Below are positions 9,939 to 18,080 of a DNA stretch of 45,336 nucleotides, piece by piece. Position 1 is the stretch's first letter. Each line of letters starts with the position of its first letter. The notes under the pieces are model-generated. The model was not told the DNA's origin, ran no database searches, and saw only the letters and a program-made list of their open reading frames with translations. The position numbers and the translations under genes were made by a program. The stretch spans positions 1 through 45,336 of the forward strand of contig OMJU01000036.1 in NCBI GenBank assembly GCA_900299425.1, in the 5' to 3' direction. The DNA comes from Candidatus Rokuibacteriota bacterium (GTDB lineage: Bacteria > Bacteroidota > Bacteroidia > Flavobacteriales > Flavobacteriaceae).

Positions 9939-10001
9939 GTTTTATGCATCTTGTTTAGTTTGCGCAACATTCACGACTATCGCCAGAGGTTATCACAAAT
10001 C
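9939..10001 (-). promoter_or_regulatory. rplS 5' leader, possible L19 autoregulatory element
   Basis: The promoter position predicts a leader of about 60 nt before the L19 ATG. Ribosomal protein genes in this phylum often carry a structured leader bound by their own product. The GC-richer core (about 9961-9990) could fold, but I could not find a single convincing stem by eye. The call rests mainly on context. Confidence 0.3.
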
Positions 10002-10006
10002 GAGGG

Positions 10007-10036
10007 CAAAAATAGTTAAAAATGCATCACCTGCAA
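10007..10036 (-). promoter_or_regulatory. Bacteroidota-type promoter of rplS
   Basis: On the minus strand TTG (10036-10034), 19 nt, then TATTTTTG (10014-10007). Both elements match the consensus at ideal spacing. The predicted start is around 10001. Confidence 0.75.
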
Positions 10037-10146
10037 GGGTTAGTGTAAAATAATTGAGTTAGAAAACATATATTATTCCCACAGATATTTGACTTTATAA
10101 GCTAAGGTTAAAGAAAAAAGAGCCTCTAAATGGGTGGCAATAATGG

Positions 10147-10839
10147 CTATTGTTCTTTATTGTATTTGGTCCAAAGATCTGGACGCCGTGATTTGGTGCG
10201 CTCCACAGCCTGATCCTCGCGCCATTGGTCAATCTTTTTACTGTCACCACTCAAGAGTATATCTGGGACTTCCCAGCCCTTATACTGTGCGGGACGCGTA
10301 TAAATGGGCGGGGCCAATAAATCATCTTGAAATGAGTCCGTTAAGGCGCTCGTTTCATTGCTAAGTACACCCGGAATAAGTCTAATTACAGCATCACATA
10401 CCACACTTGCCGCAAGTTCGCCGCCACTGAGTACAAAGTCGCCAACAGATATTTCTCGAGTGATAAAATGATCACGGACTCTTTGGTCCACTCCTTTGTA
10501 ATGTCCGCAAAGTATGATCAGATTCTGTTTTAATGAAAGTTCATTTGCCGCTTTTTGTTCAAAGCGGGTGCCATCAGGAGTCATATAAATGACTTCGTCA
10601 TATTGTCGCTGACTTTTCAGGGCACTAATACATTTATCAATGGGTTCAATCATCATTACCATACCGGCCCCACCACCAAATTGGTAATCATCGACTTGCT
10701 TGTAGGTGTTTGCCGCGTAATCACGCAGATTGTGAAAATGAATTTCAACCAAACCTTTGTCTATGGCCCGCTTGAGAATAGACGCCTCAAATGGACTGCG
10801 CATAAGTTCAGGTAAAACTGTAATGATATCGATACGCAT
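10147..10839 (-). CDS. trmD: tRNA (guanine37-N1)-methyltransferase TrmD
   Basis: 230 aa, the usual length. It methylates N1 of G37 next to the anticodon using SAM, which prevents +1 frameshifting. It has the SPOUT trefoil-knot landmarks [13 protein letters not shown] (about residues 54-66), [11 protein letters not shown] (about 110-120) and [15 protein letters not shown] (about 128-142), and the active-site region [25 protein letters not shown] element (10897-10904) gives a leader of about 50 nt. A weak AGCC/GGCT hairpin with a T-run just after the stop may terminate it before the rplS promoter. Confidence 0.97.
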   Translation of the reverse strand: MRIDIITVLPELMRSPFEASILKRAIDKGLVEIHFHNLRDYAANTYKQVDDYQFGGGAGMVMMIEPIDKCISALKSQRQYDEVIYMTPDGTRFEQKAANELSLKQNLIILCGHYKGVDQRVRDHFITREISVGDFVLSGGELAASVVCDAVIRLIPGVLSNETSALTDSFQDDLLAPPIYTRPAQYKGWEVPDILLSGDSKKIDQWREDQAVERTKSRRPDLWTKYNKEQ

Positions 10840-10896
10840 TTATTTGGTGCTCAAGTGTTTTTTATTCATTGGCCCTGACCAGCAGGATTTGTTATG

Positions 10897-10904
10897 CAAA
10901 CTTA
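10897..10904 (-). promoter_or_regulatory. Probable -7 promoter element of trmD
   Basis: The minus strand reads TAAGTTTG, a full match to TAnnTTTG. It lies 57 nt before the trmD ATG. No clear TTG is found at the usual distance upstream, so the call rests on the -7 element alone. Confidence 0.5.
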
Positions 10905-11058
10905 GAAAATTAATAATCAACTATCTGTATGAGGTTTTAATTGCCTGAGGGCTGAAAACACAATTGGGTTTTAACAATTCAGACTTAATTGTTTTGCCAT
11001 AGTTTATTATCTTTAGTACATCTCCTGTAGATGCATTTAAACAACTAACGAAATCTCC

Positions 11059-12471
11059 ATGAAAAGAAGAGCATTTATCCAAAAGTCTGCAGCGGCCTCT
11101 GCAGCCTTCACTATTGTCCCCAGTTTTGTCTTGGGCAAATCCCATGTACCGCCAAGTGATACCTTGTATATCGGTGGAATTGGCGTCGGTGGTCGCGGTG
11201 AGAGTGTCGTCCGCGAGCTTTATGAAACTGGTCGCGTAAAATTTGTTGCCTTGTGTGATGTCGATGATTTAAGAGCGAAAAATTCTTATGAGGCACACCC
11301 AGATGCCAAGCGCTATAGAGATTTTCGAAAATTGTACGACAATCATATAAGTGATATGGATGCCGTCATGGTGGCCACACCGGATCATACCCATGCCACA
11401 ATTGCTTTGCCCTTCATGCGCGAAAAAAAGCATGCCTATGTTGAAAAGCCCTTGACCCACAATATTTACGAGGCTAGACTCATGGCTGAGGTGGCTGCCC
11501 AAACAGGTATTGTCACTCAAATGGGTAATCAAGGTTCCTCAGGAGATGGCATTCGTACGGCCCAAGAGTGGATTGAGGCTGGTGTTATTGGCAAGGTACA
11601 CCGTGTAGACTGCTGGACTAATCGACCAGTTTGGCCACAAGGCTTTAAGCATATTACCACTGCAGATCCTATTCCACAGACCCTAGATTGGGACTTATGG
11701 TTGGGGCCCGCGGCAATGAGGCCTTACAATAAGAATTATTTGCCATTTAAATGGCGCGGATTTTGGGATTTTGGCACTGGATCAATGGGCGATATGGGGT
11801 GTCACATTATGGAGACCCCTTTCAAAATACTAGGACTGAGATTTCCGTATGAAGCCGAAGCTAGTTGTACCACAATTTGGTCTAATGATTTTGTCGAGGC
11901 TAATTATCCTGAGGCTTGTCCGCCTTCATCGATTGTTCGCTTGAAATTTAAAAACGAGCAGCAAGACGATATCAGTCTGAATTGGTACGATGGCGGTATT
12001 ATGCCAGATCTTCCACCTGAGCTCAAGGATGGTGAGTTGCCAGGTGATGTGAGTGGTGGCAGTATTTTCCATGGCTCTGATGGCATTATGGTGACAGACA
12101 CCTATTCTCGTAATCCAAGATTGTTGCCCTCTGAACGCATGTTAGATTTTGTTGCTCCGGAGCAGCGTTTAACTCGAGTTACTTCGACCCACGCGGGTAA
12201 TTTTGTCAATGCCTGTCTCGATGGCGGTGCAACTTCCTCACCCTTTTCTTATGGAGGACCGCTTACTGAAGCGGTGCTGATGGGGAATTTAGCCATCAAA
12301 GGTTTCCAATACAAAGTACTTAAAGAGGGTAAAGGGCCTAACGATTGGTCCCCTTATAATTATCCAGGACGCAAAACCATTTTATGGGACGGCGAGGACA
12401 TGCGCGTGACTAACTGGGAATACGCTAACCAATGGGTTAGAGGGACCTACCGAGAGGGTTGGGCGCTGTAA
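11059..12471 (+). CDS. Tat-exported Gfo/Idh/MocA family oxidoreductase
   Basis: 470 aa. The N-terminus KRRAFIQKSAAASAAFTIV is a twin-arginine signal (Arg3-Arg4), so the folded, cofactor-loaded protein should reach the periplasm. A Rossmann NAD(P)-binding domain follows (GGIGVGGRG at 39-47), with the family EKP motif at 129-131 (YVEKPLTHN). The C-terminal part is the alpha/beta substrate domain. Bacteroidota encode many such proteins, often linked to sugars or inositols; the substrate here is unknown. It ends 2 nt from the convergent GAPDH gene without a terminator between them. Confidence 0.9.
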   Translation: MKRRAFIQKSAAASAAFTIVPSFVLGKSHVPPSDTLYIGGIGVGGRGESVVRELYETGRVKFVALCDVDDLRAKNSYEAHPDAKRYRDFRKLYDNHISDMDAVMVATPDHTHATIALPFMREKKHAYVEKPLTHNIYEARLMAEVAAQTGIVTQMGNQGSSGDGIRTAQEWIEAGVIGKVHRVDCWTNRPVWPQGFKHITTADPIPQTLDWDLWLGPAAMRPYNKNYLPFKWRGFWDFGTGSMGDMGCHIMETPFKILGLRFPYEAEASCTTIWSNDFVEANYPEACPPSSIVRLKFKNEQQDDISLNWYDGGIMPDLPPELKDGELPGDVSGGSIFHGSDGIMVTDTYSRNPRLLPSERMLDFVAPEQRLTRVTSTHAGNFVNACLDGGATSSPFSYGGPLTEAVLMGNLAIKGFQYKVLKEGKGPNDWSPYNYPGRKTILWDGEDMRVTNWEYANQWVRGTYREGWAL

Positions 12472-12473
12472 TT

Positions 12474-13922
12474 CTAGTAATAGGTAAATCGACGGGCTTC
12501 GGTAATGTATCGGGCTAGACGAATGACTTGATGGCTATAGCCATACTCGTTGTCATACCATACATAAAGTATAGCATTTTTTCCATCGGGGCGGACTATG
12601 GTTGCATGGCTGTCATAAATAGATGGGGCAGAGGACCCGATGATGTCACTCGAGACTAGTTCATTGTTGAGTGAATATTTTATTTGCTCCACCAAAGCCC
12701 CTTCCAAGGCATTTTTTTTGATCAGATCATTCAGGGCCTCTGTACTTGTCTTTTTTGACAAATTGAGGTTCAAAATGGCCAAAGATCCATTAGGTACAGG
12801 AACGCGAATGGCATTTGAGGTCAGTTTGCCATCAAAATGAGGGAGTGCGCGGCTTACGGCCTGACCCGCTCCGGTTTCTGTGATGACCATATTGAGTCCA
12901 GCTGCACGACCGCGACGGTATTTATTATGCATATTGTCTACCAAATTTTGGTCATTGGTATAGGCGTGTATGGTTTCCAAATGCCCGCTGACGACCCCGA
13001 GTGCATCGTCCACTACTTTTAAAACTGGAGTAATGGCATTTGTGGTGCAAGAAGCTGCTGAAACTATAGGGGTGCTTTTAGGGTTGTGGTCTAAATGGTT
13101 GACTCCGTAGACGATGTTAGGAATGCCTTTGCCTGGTGCGGTGAGCAGGACGCGGCTGGCTCCCTTTGAGGTCAAATGGCGGGAGAGGGCTTCATGATCG
13201 CGGAATGCCCCGGTATTGTCTATGACTAAAGCATTTTTAATGCCGTACTGAGTGTAATCGATTTCTTCTGGGCCAGAAGCACAAATCACATGAACAGTCG
13301 TACCGTTAATGACCAGTGCATTGTTTTTTGTATCAACAGAAACGGTGCCTGGAAAATCGCCATGTACCGAATCGCATTGCAGTAATGAGGCTCTTTTTTC
13401 AAGAGTGCTTTGATCCATTTTGCCGCGGGTCACAATAGCGCGCAGGCGCATCATATTGCCTTTTCCGGTCCGGGTCATGAGTTCTCTAGCAACCAGACGA
13501 CCAATGCGTCCAAAACCATAGAGCACTACATCTTGCGGAACTATAGATTTTTGCTTATTGGCCACTTTAAGTTTCTGGCTGACAAAATCGATACAGCTTT
13601 GATGAGGATTGCCACTGAGTTGAAATTCATGCGTGAGCTTGCCAATATCAATTTTTGCGGCAGGCAGATTTAACTGCAAAATCGCTTTGGCCACATCGAC
13701 ACTCTCAAAAATAGAGATCGATTTGCCTACAAAAGCACCGGCATATTCATGAAGATTTAATATTTCACTGACATTGCGGTCTAGAAGCTGATTTCTAAAT
13801 AATACTAATTCTATAGAATGCTCATACCACAAGTCGCTGATGCATTTTATCAGCTCAACAGTTGCGCGTCGTCGGTCTGTTTGAAAGGAAAGTTCTTTTT
13901 TGTAGGTCTGTTCAAAATTCAT
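12474..13922 (-). CDS. gap: Glyceraldehyde-3-phosphate dehydrogenase, long form
   Basis: 482 aa against about 335 aa for standard GAPDH. It converts glyceraldehyde-3-phosphate to 1,3-bisphosphoglycerate with NAD(P). The first 130 residues are an extra, mostly helical region. The Rossmann fold then begins (VVLYGFGRIGRLVARELM from 132), and the catalytic motif SAASCTTNAITPV places the nucleophile at Cys292. The C-terminal domain ends with WYDNEYGYSHQVIRLARY. The long form is known in Bacteroidota and may be a second GAPDH beside a short glycolytic one elsewhere. The promoter TAATTTTG lies at 13957-13964. Confidence 0.95.
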   Translation of the reverse strand: MNFEQTYKKELSFQTDRRRATVELIKCISDLWYEHSIELVLFRNQLLDRNVSEILNLHEYAGAFVGKSISIFESVDVAKAILQLNLPAAKIDIGKLTHEFQLSGNPHQSCIDFVSQKLKVANKQKSIVPQDVVLYGFGRIGRLVARELMTRTGKGNMMRLRAIVTRGKMDQSTLEKRASLLQCDSVHGDFPGTVSVDTKNNALVINGTTVHVICASGPEEIDYTQYGIKNALVIDNTGAFRDHEALSRHLTSKGASRVLLTAPGKGIPNIVYGVNHLDHNPKSTPIVSAASCTTNAITPVLKVVDDALGVVSGHLETIHAYTNDQNLVDNMHNKYRRGRAAGLNMVITETGAGQAVSRALPHFDGKLTSNAIRVPVPNGSLAILNLNLSKKTSTEALNDLIKKNALEGALVEQIKYSLNNELVSSDIIGSSAPSIYDSHATIVRPDGKNAILYVWYDNEYGYSHQVIRLARYITEARRFTYY

Positions 13923-13956
13923 CTGAAAATCGGCTTTGGTTGTGTTAATTTGGGTG

Positions 13957-13964
13957 CAAAATTA
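13957..13964 (-). promoter_or_regulatory. Probable -7 promoter element of gap
   Basis: The minus strand reads TAATTTTG, a full TAnnTTTG match, with TTTT (not TTTG) about 20 nt upstream. The predicted start at about 13951 gives a 29-nt leader. It sits directly after the htrA terminator. Confidence 0.6.
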
Positions 13965-13989
13965 GACAACTAAAACGTTTTCGTAAAAT

Positions 13990-14037
13990 AATAATAAAAA
14001 AAAACACCGGAGTTTATCCTGTTGACTTACTCCGGTG
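13990..14037 (-). terminator. Intrinsic terminator of htrA
   Basis: On the minus strand CACCGGAGT (14037-14029 region) pairs over 9 bp with ACTCCGGTG (14013-14005), followed by a run of ten T residues. It lies about 70 nt after the htrA stop and insulates gap from htrA. Confidence 0.92.
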
Positions 14038-14108
14038 CTTCAGTGTGCCAAATCGGCATTGACTTGATGAAAAATTAACCAAAATTTCTAATTACAGCCA
14101 TTCGCTAT

Positions 14109-15500
14109 TTATCGAAATAAAATCGAGTTTTTTTCTCCTTTTCGATCAACAAAAGTCAATTTCAAAGGGCCAGTGTATTTGTTTTCTATAATATTTTTCA
14201 GATCGTCAATATTATTTACTGCCACATCATTAACCTGGGTGATTATGGCGCCATCGAGCCCGAGGTCGGATAAATCGGGGTTGTTTACATTGGTGACAAT
14301 CACCCCTTGTGCTACATCGCGTTTTTCGCGTTGGCTTTTTGATGTATTTTTTACTGTTAACCCTAAATCGGTCAAAGTGTAGCTGTCTATCTTACGCAGC
14401 ACGACTTCTTTAACCAGGGTTTTACCGTTACGATTTAAGGTCAATGAGACAACATCATTAGGTCTTTTTGCATTTAAATATCCGGTGAGGTCTGAAAATT
14501 TGGCAACGCTTACCCCATCAATATTTTTAATAACATCCCCTTCTTGTAGCCCTGCCTTTTGAGCGCCACTATCGACTTCGACATCGGCTACATAGACACC
14601 TTGAGTGTCATCGACACCAAGTGATTGTGCCCGTTTAGCGTCTAAACCACTGCCTTGAATCCCTAAAAACCCGCGTTGTACGTTGCCATATTCTAGTAAG
14701 TCTTCTATCACTTTACGGGCTGTATTCGAAGGAACTGCAAACGAATAGCCCACATATGATCCCGTTTCGCTAGTGATGGCGGTGTTAATACCGACGAGTT
14801 CACCGTTGGTATTTACCAAGGCGCCACCGCTGTTACCGCGGTTTACGGCGGCATCTGTCTGAATGAAGGATTGTGGGTTATTGTCAAATTCATTGAGATC
14901 TCTAGCTTTTGCGCTAATAATCCCTGCAGTAACTGTGGATGTTAAATTAAATGGATTCCCTACAGCCAAGACCCATTGACCTATTTTTACGGCATCCGAA
15001 TCGGCAAATGGAATGTAGGGAAGGGGGTCTTCCGCTTCAATTTTAAGTAAGGCGATATCTGTTTTTGGATCAGTGCCCACCACCTCTGCATTATATGTTC
15101 TATTGTCGTTTAAAGTCACCTGTAGACTGCTAGCACGCTCAATAACGTGGTTATTAGAAATGATATAACCATCAGGACTGATGATCACGCCGCTGCCGGT
15201 GCCAATCATCGCTCTGGGTGCTCCACCCCCAAAAAATAACTCCATCATATTGCCCGGTTGTCTCGAAACGGATGTATTTTTAACGTGAACTACGGCGTGC
15301 ACCGTTTTTTCCGCCGCTATTGTAAAGTCTGTTTCAAGGGCTTCTGAATTTGTAGTCGGGAAGTTTGTCGGAACTACGCTTAAGGGCATGGAGTTTTCTG
15401 CGACACTTTTTTGACTTCTCTCTTGGTAATGGTCATAAACTATAAGACTCAATACCGCCGTAACTATACTAATGCCAAGGGTTGAAAAAAATCGCTTCAT
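14109..15500 (-). CDS. HtrA/DegP-type periplasmic serine protease
   Basis: 463 aa. An N-terminal hydrophobic segment (about 5-22) acts as signal or anchor. The trypsin-like domain carries the full triad: His118 (ISNNHVIE), Asp148 (TDIALLK) and Ser224 (NRGNSGGALVN). Two PDZ domains follow (about 265-360 and 375-460). The enzyme degrades or refolds misfolded envelope proteins. Three GTTAA boxes lie 52-83 nt upstream, two with an 11-nt period. The same arrangement precedes the RprX kinase gene at 41.7 kb, suggesting control by that system. It ends at a strong terminator. Confidence 0.95.
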   Translation of the reverse strand: MKRFFSTLGISIVTAVLSLIVYDHYQERSQKSVAENSMPLSVVPTNFPTTNSEALETDFTIAAEKTVHAVVHVKNTSVSRQPGNMMELFFGGGAPRAMIGTGSGVIISPDGYIISNNHVIERASSLQVTLNDNRTYNAEVVGTDPKTDIALLKIEAEDPLPYIPFADSDAVKIGQWVLAVGNPFNLTSTVTAGIISAKARDLNEFDNNPQSFIQTDAAVNRGNSGGALVNTNGELVGINTAITSETGSYVGYSFAVPSNTARKVIEDLLEYGNVQRGFLGIQGSGLDAKRAQSLGVDDTQGVYVADVEVDSGAQKAGLQEGDVIKNIDGVSVAKFSDLTGYLNAKRPNDVVSLTLNRNGKTLVKEVVLRKIDSYTLTDLGLTVKNTSKSQREKRDVAQGVIVTNVNNPDLSDLGLDGAIITQVNDVAVNNIDDLKNIIENKYTGPLKLTFVDRKGEKNSILFR

Positions 15501-15551
15501 AAATTTTAAGTTTTTTGTTTTAAAATTAACGACAGATCAATTTATGGGATG

Positions 15552-15583
15552 TTAACAAATTTCTTAATTAACGCCGATTTAAC
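15552..15583 (-). promoter_or_regulatory. GTTAA direct repeats upstream of htrA (putative response-regulator site)
   Basis: Read toward htrA: GTTAA (15583-15579), 6 nt, GTTAA (15572-15568), 11 nt, GTTAA (15556-15552). A further GTTAA leads into a possible -7 element TAATTTTA at 15528-15521. Direct repeats about one helical turn apart are typical of OmpR-family regulators. The same GTTAA-N6-GTTAA is found upstream of the histidine kinase gene at 41750. The site also lies in the dapF upstream region. Confidence 0.5.
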
Positions 15584-15618
15584 AAAGCAGTAAAAGTCCC
15601 ACGAGGCGTTGTATTTAC

Positions 15619-15626
15619 TACATTTG
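15619..15626 (+). promoter_or_regulatory. -7 promoter element abutting the dapF start
   Basis: TACATTTG is a full TAnnTTTG match, and only 5 nt separate it from the dapF ATG. The expected transcription start falls at or within a base or two of the A of the ATG, predicting a leaderless mRNA. No clear TTG at -33. Confidence 0.5.
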
Positions 15627-15631
15627 TAGTC

Positions 15632-16399
15632 ATGGCAAGGCATTTTTACAAATACCACGGGACCGGTAATGATTTTATACTCATTGATAACACAAGGGGG
15701 GACTTTGGTGATCTGTCTTCAAAGGACATAGCCGCTATGTGTCACCGCAATTTTGGTATTGGTGCAGATGGTTTGATTTTATTACAAAATACCGATCTGG
15801 CCGATTTTGAAATGGTTTATTTTAATTCAGACGGTCATCCAGGCAGCATGTGTGGTAATGGGGGGCGTTGTGCTACCCATTTAGCGCAACAGCGCTCATT
15901 GGTAGGCGAAAGAGGTACTTTTCTGGGTCCGGATGGCCTGCATCAATTTCGCATTAATGAGGATCAAATCAGTATCTCAATGGGGGATGTCACTGAGGTC
16001 AATACCCTGGAAAATGGGCTTTTTGTGGATACAGGCTCACCGCATTTAATTTGTTTTGTTGATGCGCTAAACACGGTTAATGTCATGGCTCAAGGCCGAA
16101 AGTTAAGAGATGAATTTGGACCATCGGGAACCAACGTAAATTTTGTTTGCCAAAAGGACGGCCAATACAGTATGCGGACCTATGAACGCGGGGTAGAAGC
16201 CGAAACGCTTTCCTGTGGTACTGGTGCTACTGCCGTGGCTATTGCCCTTAAGGAGGTTTATGGGTTGAATCAAGAATCAATTACACTAGAAACACTTGGA
16301 GGAAAGCTTACGGTCTCTGCGACCAAAAAAGATGGCCACTATGTTAATGTTTGGCTAACAGGGCCAGTAGTTTTTGTGTTTAAAGGAGAATTATTTTGA
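15632..16399 (+). CDS. dapF: Diaminopimelate epimerase
   Basis: 255 aa. It interconverts LL- and meso-diaminopimelate, the last step before meso-DAP enters peptidoglycan or lysine synthesis. The two catalytic cysteines are visible: Cys74 (MCGNGGRC) and Cys195 (SCGTGATA). The N-terminal YHGTGNDFILID motif is intact. It starts a cell-wall group: dapF overlaps the acetyltransferase gene by 4 nt, and that overlaps mltG by 1 nt, so the three form one operon. Confidence 0.97.
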   Translation: MARHFYKYHGTGNDFILIDNTRGDFGDLSSKDIAAMCHRNFGIGADGLILLQNTDLADFEMVYFNSDGHPGSMCGNGGRCATHLAQQRSLVGERGTFLGPDGLHQFRINEDQISISMGDVTEVNTLENGLFVDTGSPHLICFVDALNTVNVMAQGRKLRDEFGPSGTNVNFVCQKDGQYSMRTYERGVEAETLSCGTGATAVAIALKEVYGLNQESITLETLGGKLTVSATKKDGHYVNVWLTGPVVFVFKGELF

Positions 16400-16926
16400 A
16401 TCTGATAGGAGACCATATAATGCTAAGGGCCTTGGAACCCCAGGATGTGGATTATTTATACCGCACTGAAAACGACCCTGATTTTGCCCTTTTTGGCGAT
16501 CAACATCCGCCCTATAGCCGCTTTTTATTGAATAACTATATCGAGCAAGCCCATCAGTCTATTTACCAAGCACAGCAACTTCGTCTGGTGATTCATCATA
16601 AAATGGCAAACACGGCTATTGGCCTGATTGATTTATTTGATTTTGATCCGCGCAATAAAAGAGTGGCTCTAGGTGTATTAATTACAGAACCCTCTTTTCG
16701 CAGGCAGGGATTTGCAGGCGAAGCAGTTAGGTTAATTTTGGATCATGCGTTTGAAGTCTTGGATTGCCATCAAGTATATACCCTCATTGCGCCAGAGAAT
16801 CAGGCAAGTATTGCTTTGTTCCGCTCTTTATCCTTTGAGCAGACCTCTGTGCTGAAGTCCTGGTGGCGCTTTGGCAATGGATTGTTTCAGGACATGCTGA
16901 TCTTTCAAAAATTAAAGACCTTGTGA
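16396..16926 (+). CDS. GNAT family N-acetyltransferase
   Basis: 176 aa. The acetyl-CoA binding segment is RRQGFAGEAVRLIL (about residues 95-108), followed by a typical C-terminal GNAT strand-helix pair (APENQASIALFRSLSFEQ). It resembles the RimJ/RimL-like group that acetylates amino groups of proteins or small molecules; the substrate is unknown. The start is a TTG overlapping the dapF TGA (TTGA). The alternative ATG at 16420 would remove the conserved GDHIMLRALEP beginning. It sits between dapF and mltG and overlaps mltG by 1 nt. Confidence 0.88.
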   Translation: MNLIGDHIMLRALEPQDVDYLYRTENDPDFALFGDQHPPYSRFLLNNYIEQAHQSIYQAQQLRLVIHHKMANTAIGLIDLFDFDPRNKRVALGVLITEPSFRRQGFAGEAVRLILDHAFEVLDCHQVYTLIAPENQASIALFRSLSFEQTSVLKSWWRFGNGLFQDMLIFQKLKTL

Positions 16927-17963
16927 TGAACATAAAGCGCAGTATTTTATTGGTTTTATTGCTGTTGAGTCTTGTTACTGCTGGACGTCATTTTCATCGT
17001 TTATTTTGGGCCACAAACATTACGCTAAACGAGGCTAAAGTTGATGTGTTTGTTGGTTCGGATCCTGATTTTGAGGCTGTTTTAACTGCGGTTGCCCCAT
17101 ACATTACGCGTATATCAGATTTTAAGTTAGTGGCCAAAATAAAAAGGCTCGATGAATTCCCTAGAGCGGGGCGATTTGTTTTTGAACAGGGCATGGATAA
17201 TAGAGCAATTGTCGATTTATTGCGCAGCGGAAACGAGCCGATAAGGCTTAAATTCAATAACCAGGAACGTCTTGAAGATTTGGCTGGGACATTAGCGCGC
17301 CAAATAGAACCCGATAGCCTAAGCTTACTTGAGGCATTTCGTGATCCCGAGTTTCTTCAGGAAGCTCAGGTAACAGAAGAACAAGTCTTAAGTCTATTCA
17401 TTCCAAACACTTACGAAATCTACTGGAATACCGATAAGGATCGCTTTCGCAAAAGAATGCTCGGGGAGTATCAAGCTTTTTGGAATAAGAATAGGCTCAA
17501 AAAGGCCAAAGCCATTGGGCTAAGTCCACTAGAGGTTTCTGCATTGGCAGCCGTGGTTCAAAAGGAATCTGTAAAGGTATCCGAGCGTCCGACCATAGCT
17601 GGAGTGTATCTAAATAGATTAAAACGCAATATTCCTTTGCAGGCAGATCCTACGGTAATTTTTGCCAAAAAGCTTTTGGATGAGGACTTTCAACAAGTAA
17701 TCCGCCGCGTACTCTACAAAGATCTCGCTCTAGATTCTCCTTATAATACCTATAAATACAGTGGTTTACCACCGGGTCCTATAACGATGCCTGATATCTC
17801 TTCAATTGATGCCGTACTTAATGCGGAATCTCATGGATACTATTACTTTGTAGCCGATCCAGAGCGTCCTGGGTATCACAACTTTTCACAATCTTTGATT
17901 GAGCATAACACAAAGCGCCAGGATTATATCAAATGGATTAAAGAGCAGGGGATAAAGCGTTAA
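16926..17963 (+). CDS. mltG: Endolytic murein transglycosylase MltG
   Basis: 345 aa from the ATG that overlaps the previous TGA. A reading frame open 21 codons further upstream lies inside the acetyltransferase gene and lacks a signal anchor, so it is rejected as start. Residues 5-20 form the membrane anchor. A LysM-like region (about 70-105: FPRAGRFVFEQGMDN) precedes the YceG catalytic domain, with Glu214 in AAVVQKES and the signature LQADPTV (238-244). It cuts nascent glycan strands and sets their length. Confidence 0.95.
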   Translation: MNIKRSILLVLLLLSLVTAGRHFHRLFWATNITLNEAKVDVFVGSDPDFEAVLTAVAPYITRISDFKLVAKIKRLDEFPRAGRFVFEQGMDNRAIVDLLRSGNEPIRLKFNNQERLEDLAGTLARQIEPDSLSLLEAFRDPEFLQEAQVTEEQVLSLFIPNTYEIYWNTDKDRFRKRMLGEYQAFWNKNRLKKAKAIGLSPLEVSALAAVVQKESVKVSERPTIAGVYLNRLKRNIPLQADPTVIFAKKLLDEDFQQVIRRVLYKDLALDSPYNTYKYSGLPPGPITMPDISSIDAVLNAESHGYYYFVADPERPGYHNFSQSLIEHNTKRQDYIKWIKEQGIKR

Positions 17964-17972
17964 TCTTCTTGC

Positions 17973-17998
17973 GCGGGTAAGTTAACCGTTAACCCCGC
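17973..17998 (+). terminator. Weak hairpin after mltG
   Basis: GCGGG (17973-17977) pairs with CCCGC (17994-17998), and the interior holds two copies of the palindrome GTTAAC that can pair further. Only a loose A/T tail (AAATTTTATTT) follows, so it may be a moderate terminator of the dapF-mltG operon. Confidence 0.45.
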
Positions 17999-18046
17999 AC
18001 TAAATTTTATTTAAAGTACTGACAATCATATAATTATAAATTTTAT

Positions 18047-18054
18047 TATTTTTG
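18047..18054 (+). promoter_or_regulatory. Probable -7 promoter element of the SLT-like gene
   Basis: TATTTTTG is a full TAnnTTTG match 26 nt before the ATG at 18081. There is no clear TTG at -33. Confidence 0.45.
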
Positions 18055-18080
18055 CGGGCCAATCTTAATTAACCTACGTT

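Noticed and set aside
16863-16925. Upstream in-frame start for mltG
   Set aside because: It lies within the acetyltransferase gene and would place 21 non-signal residues before the membrane anchor. The TGATG overlap start is typical of coupled genes.
17981-17992. Two GTTAAC copies after mltG as another response-regulator site
   Set aside because: The spacing is 2 nt rather than 6, and the copies form the inside of a terminator-like hairpin at the end of an operon.
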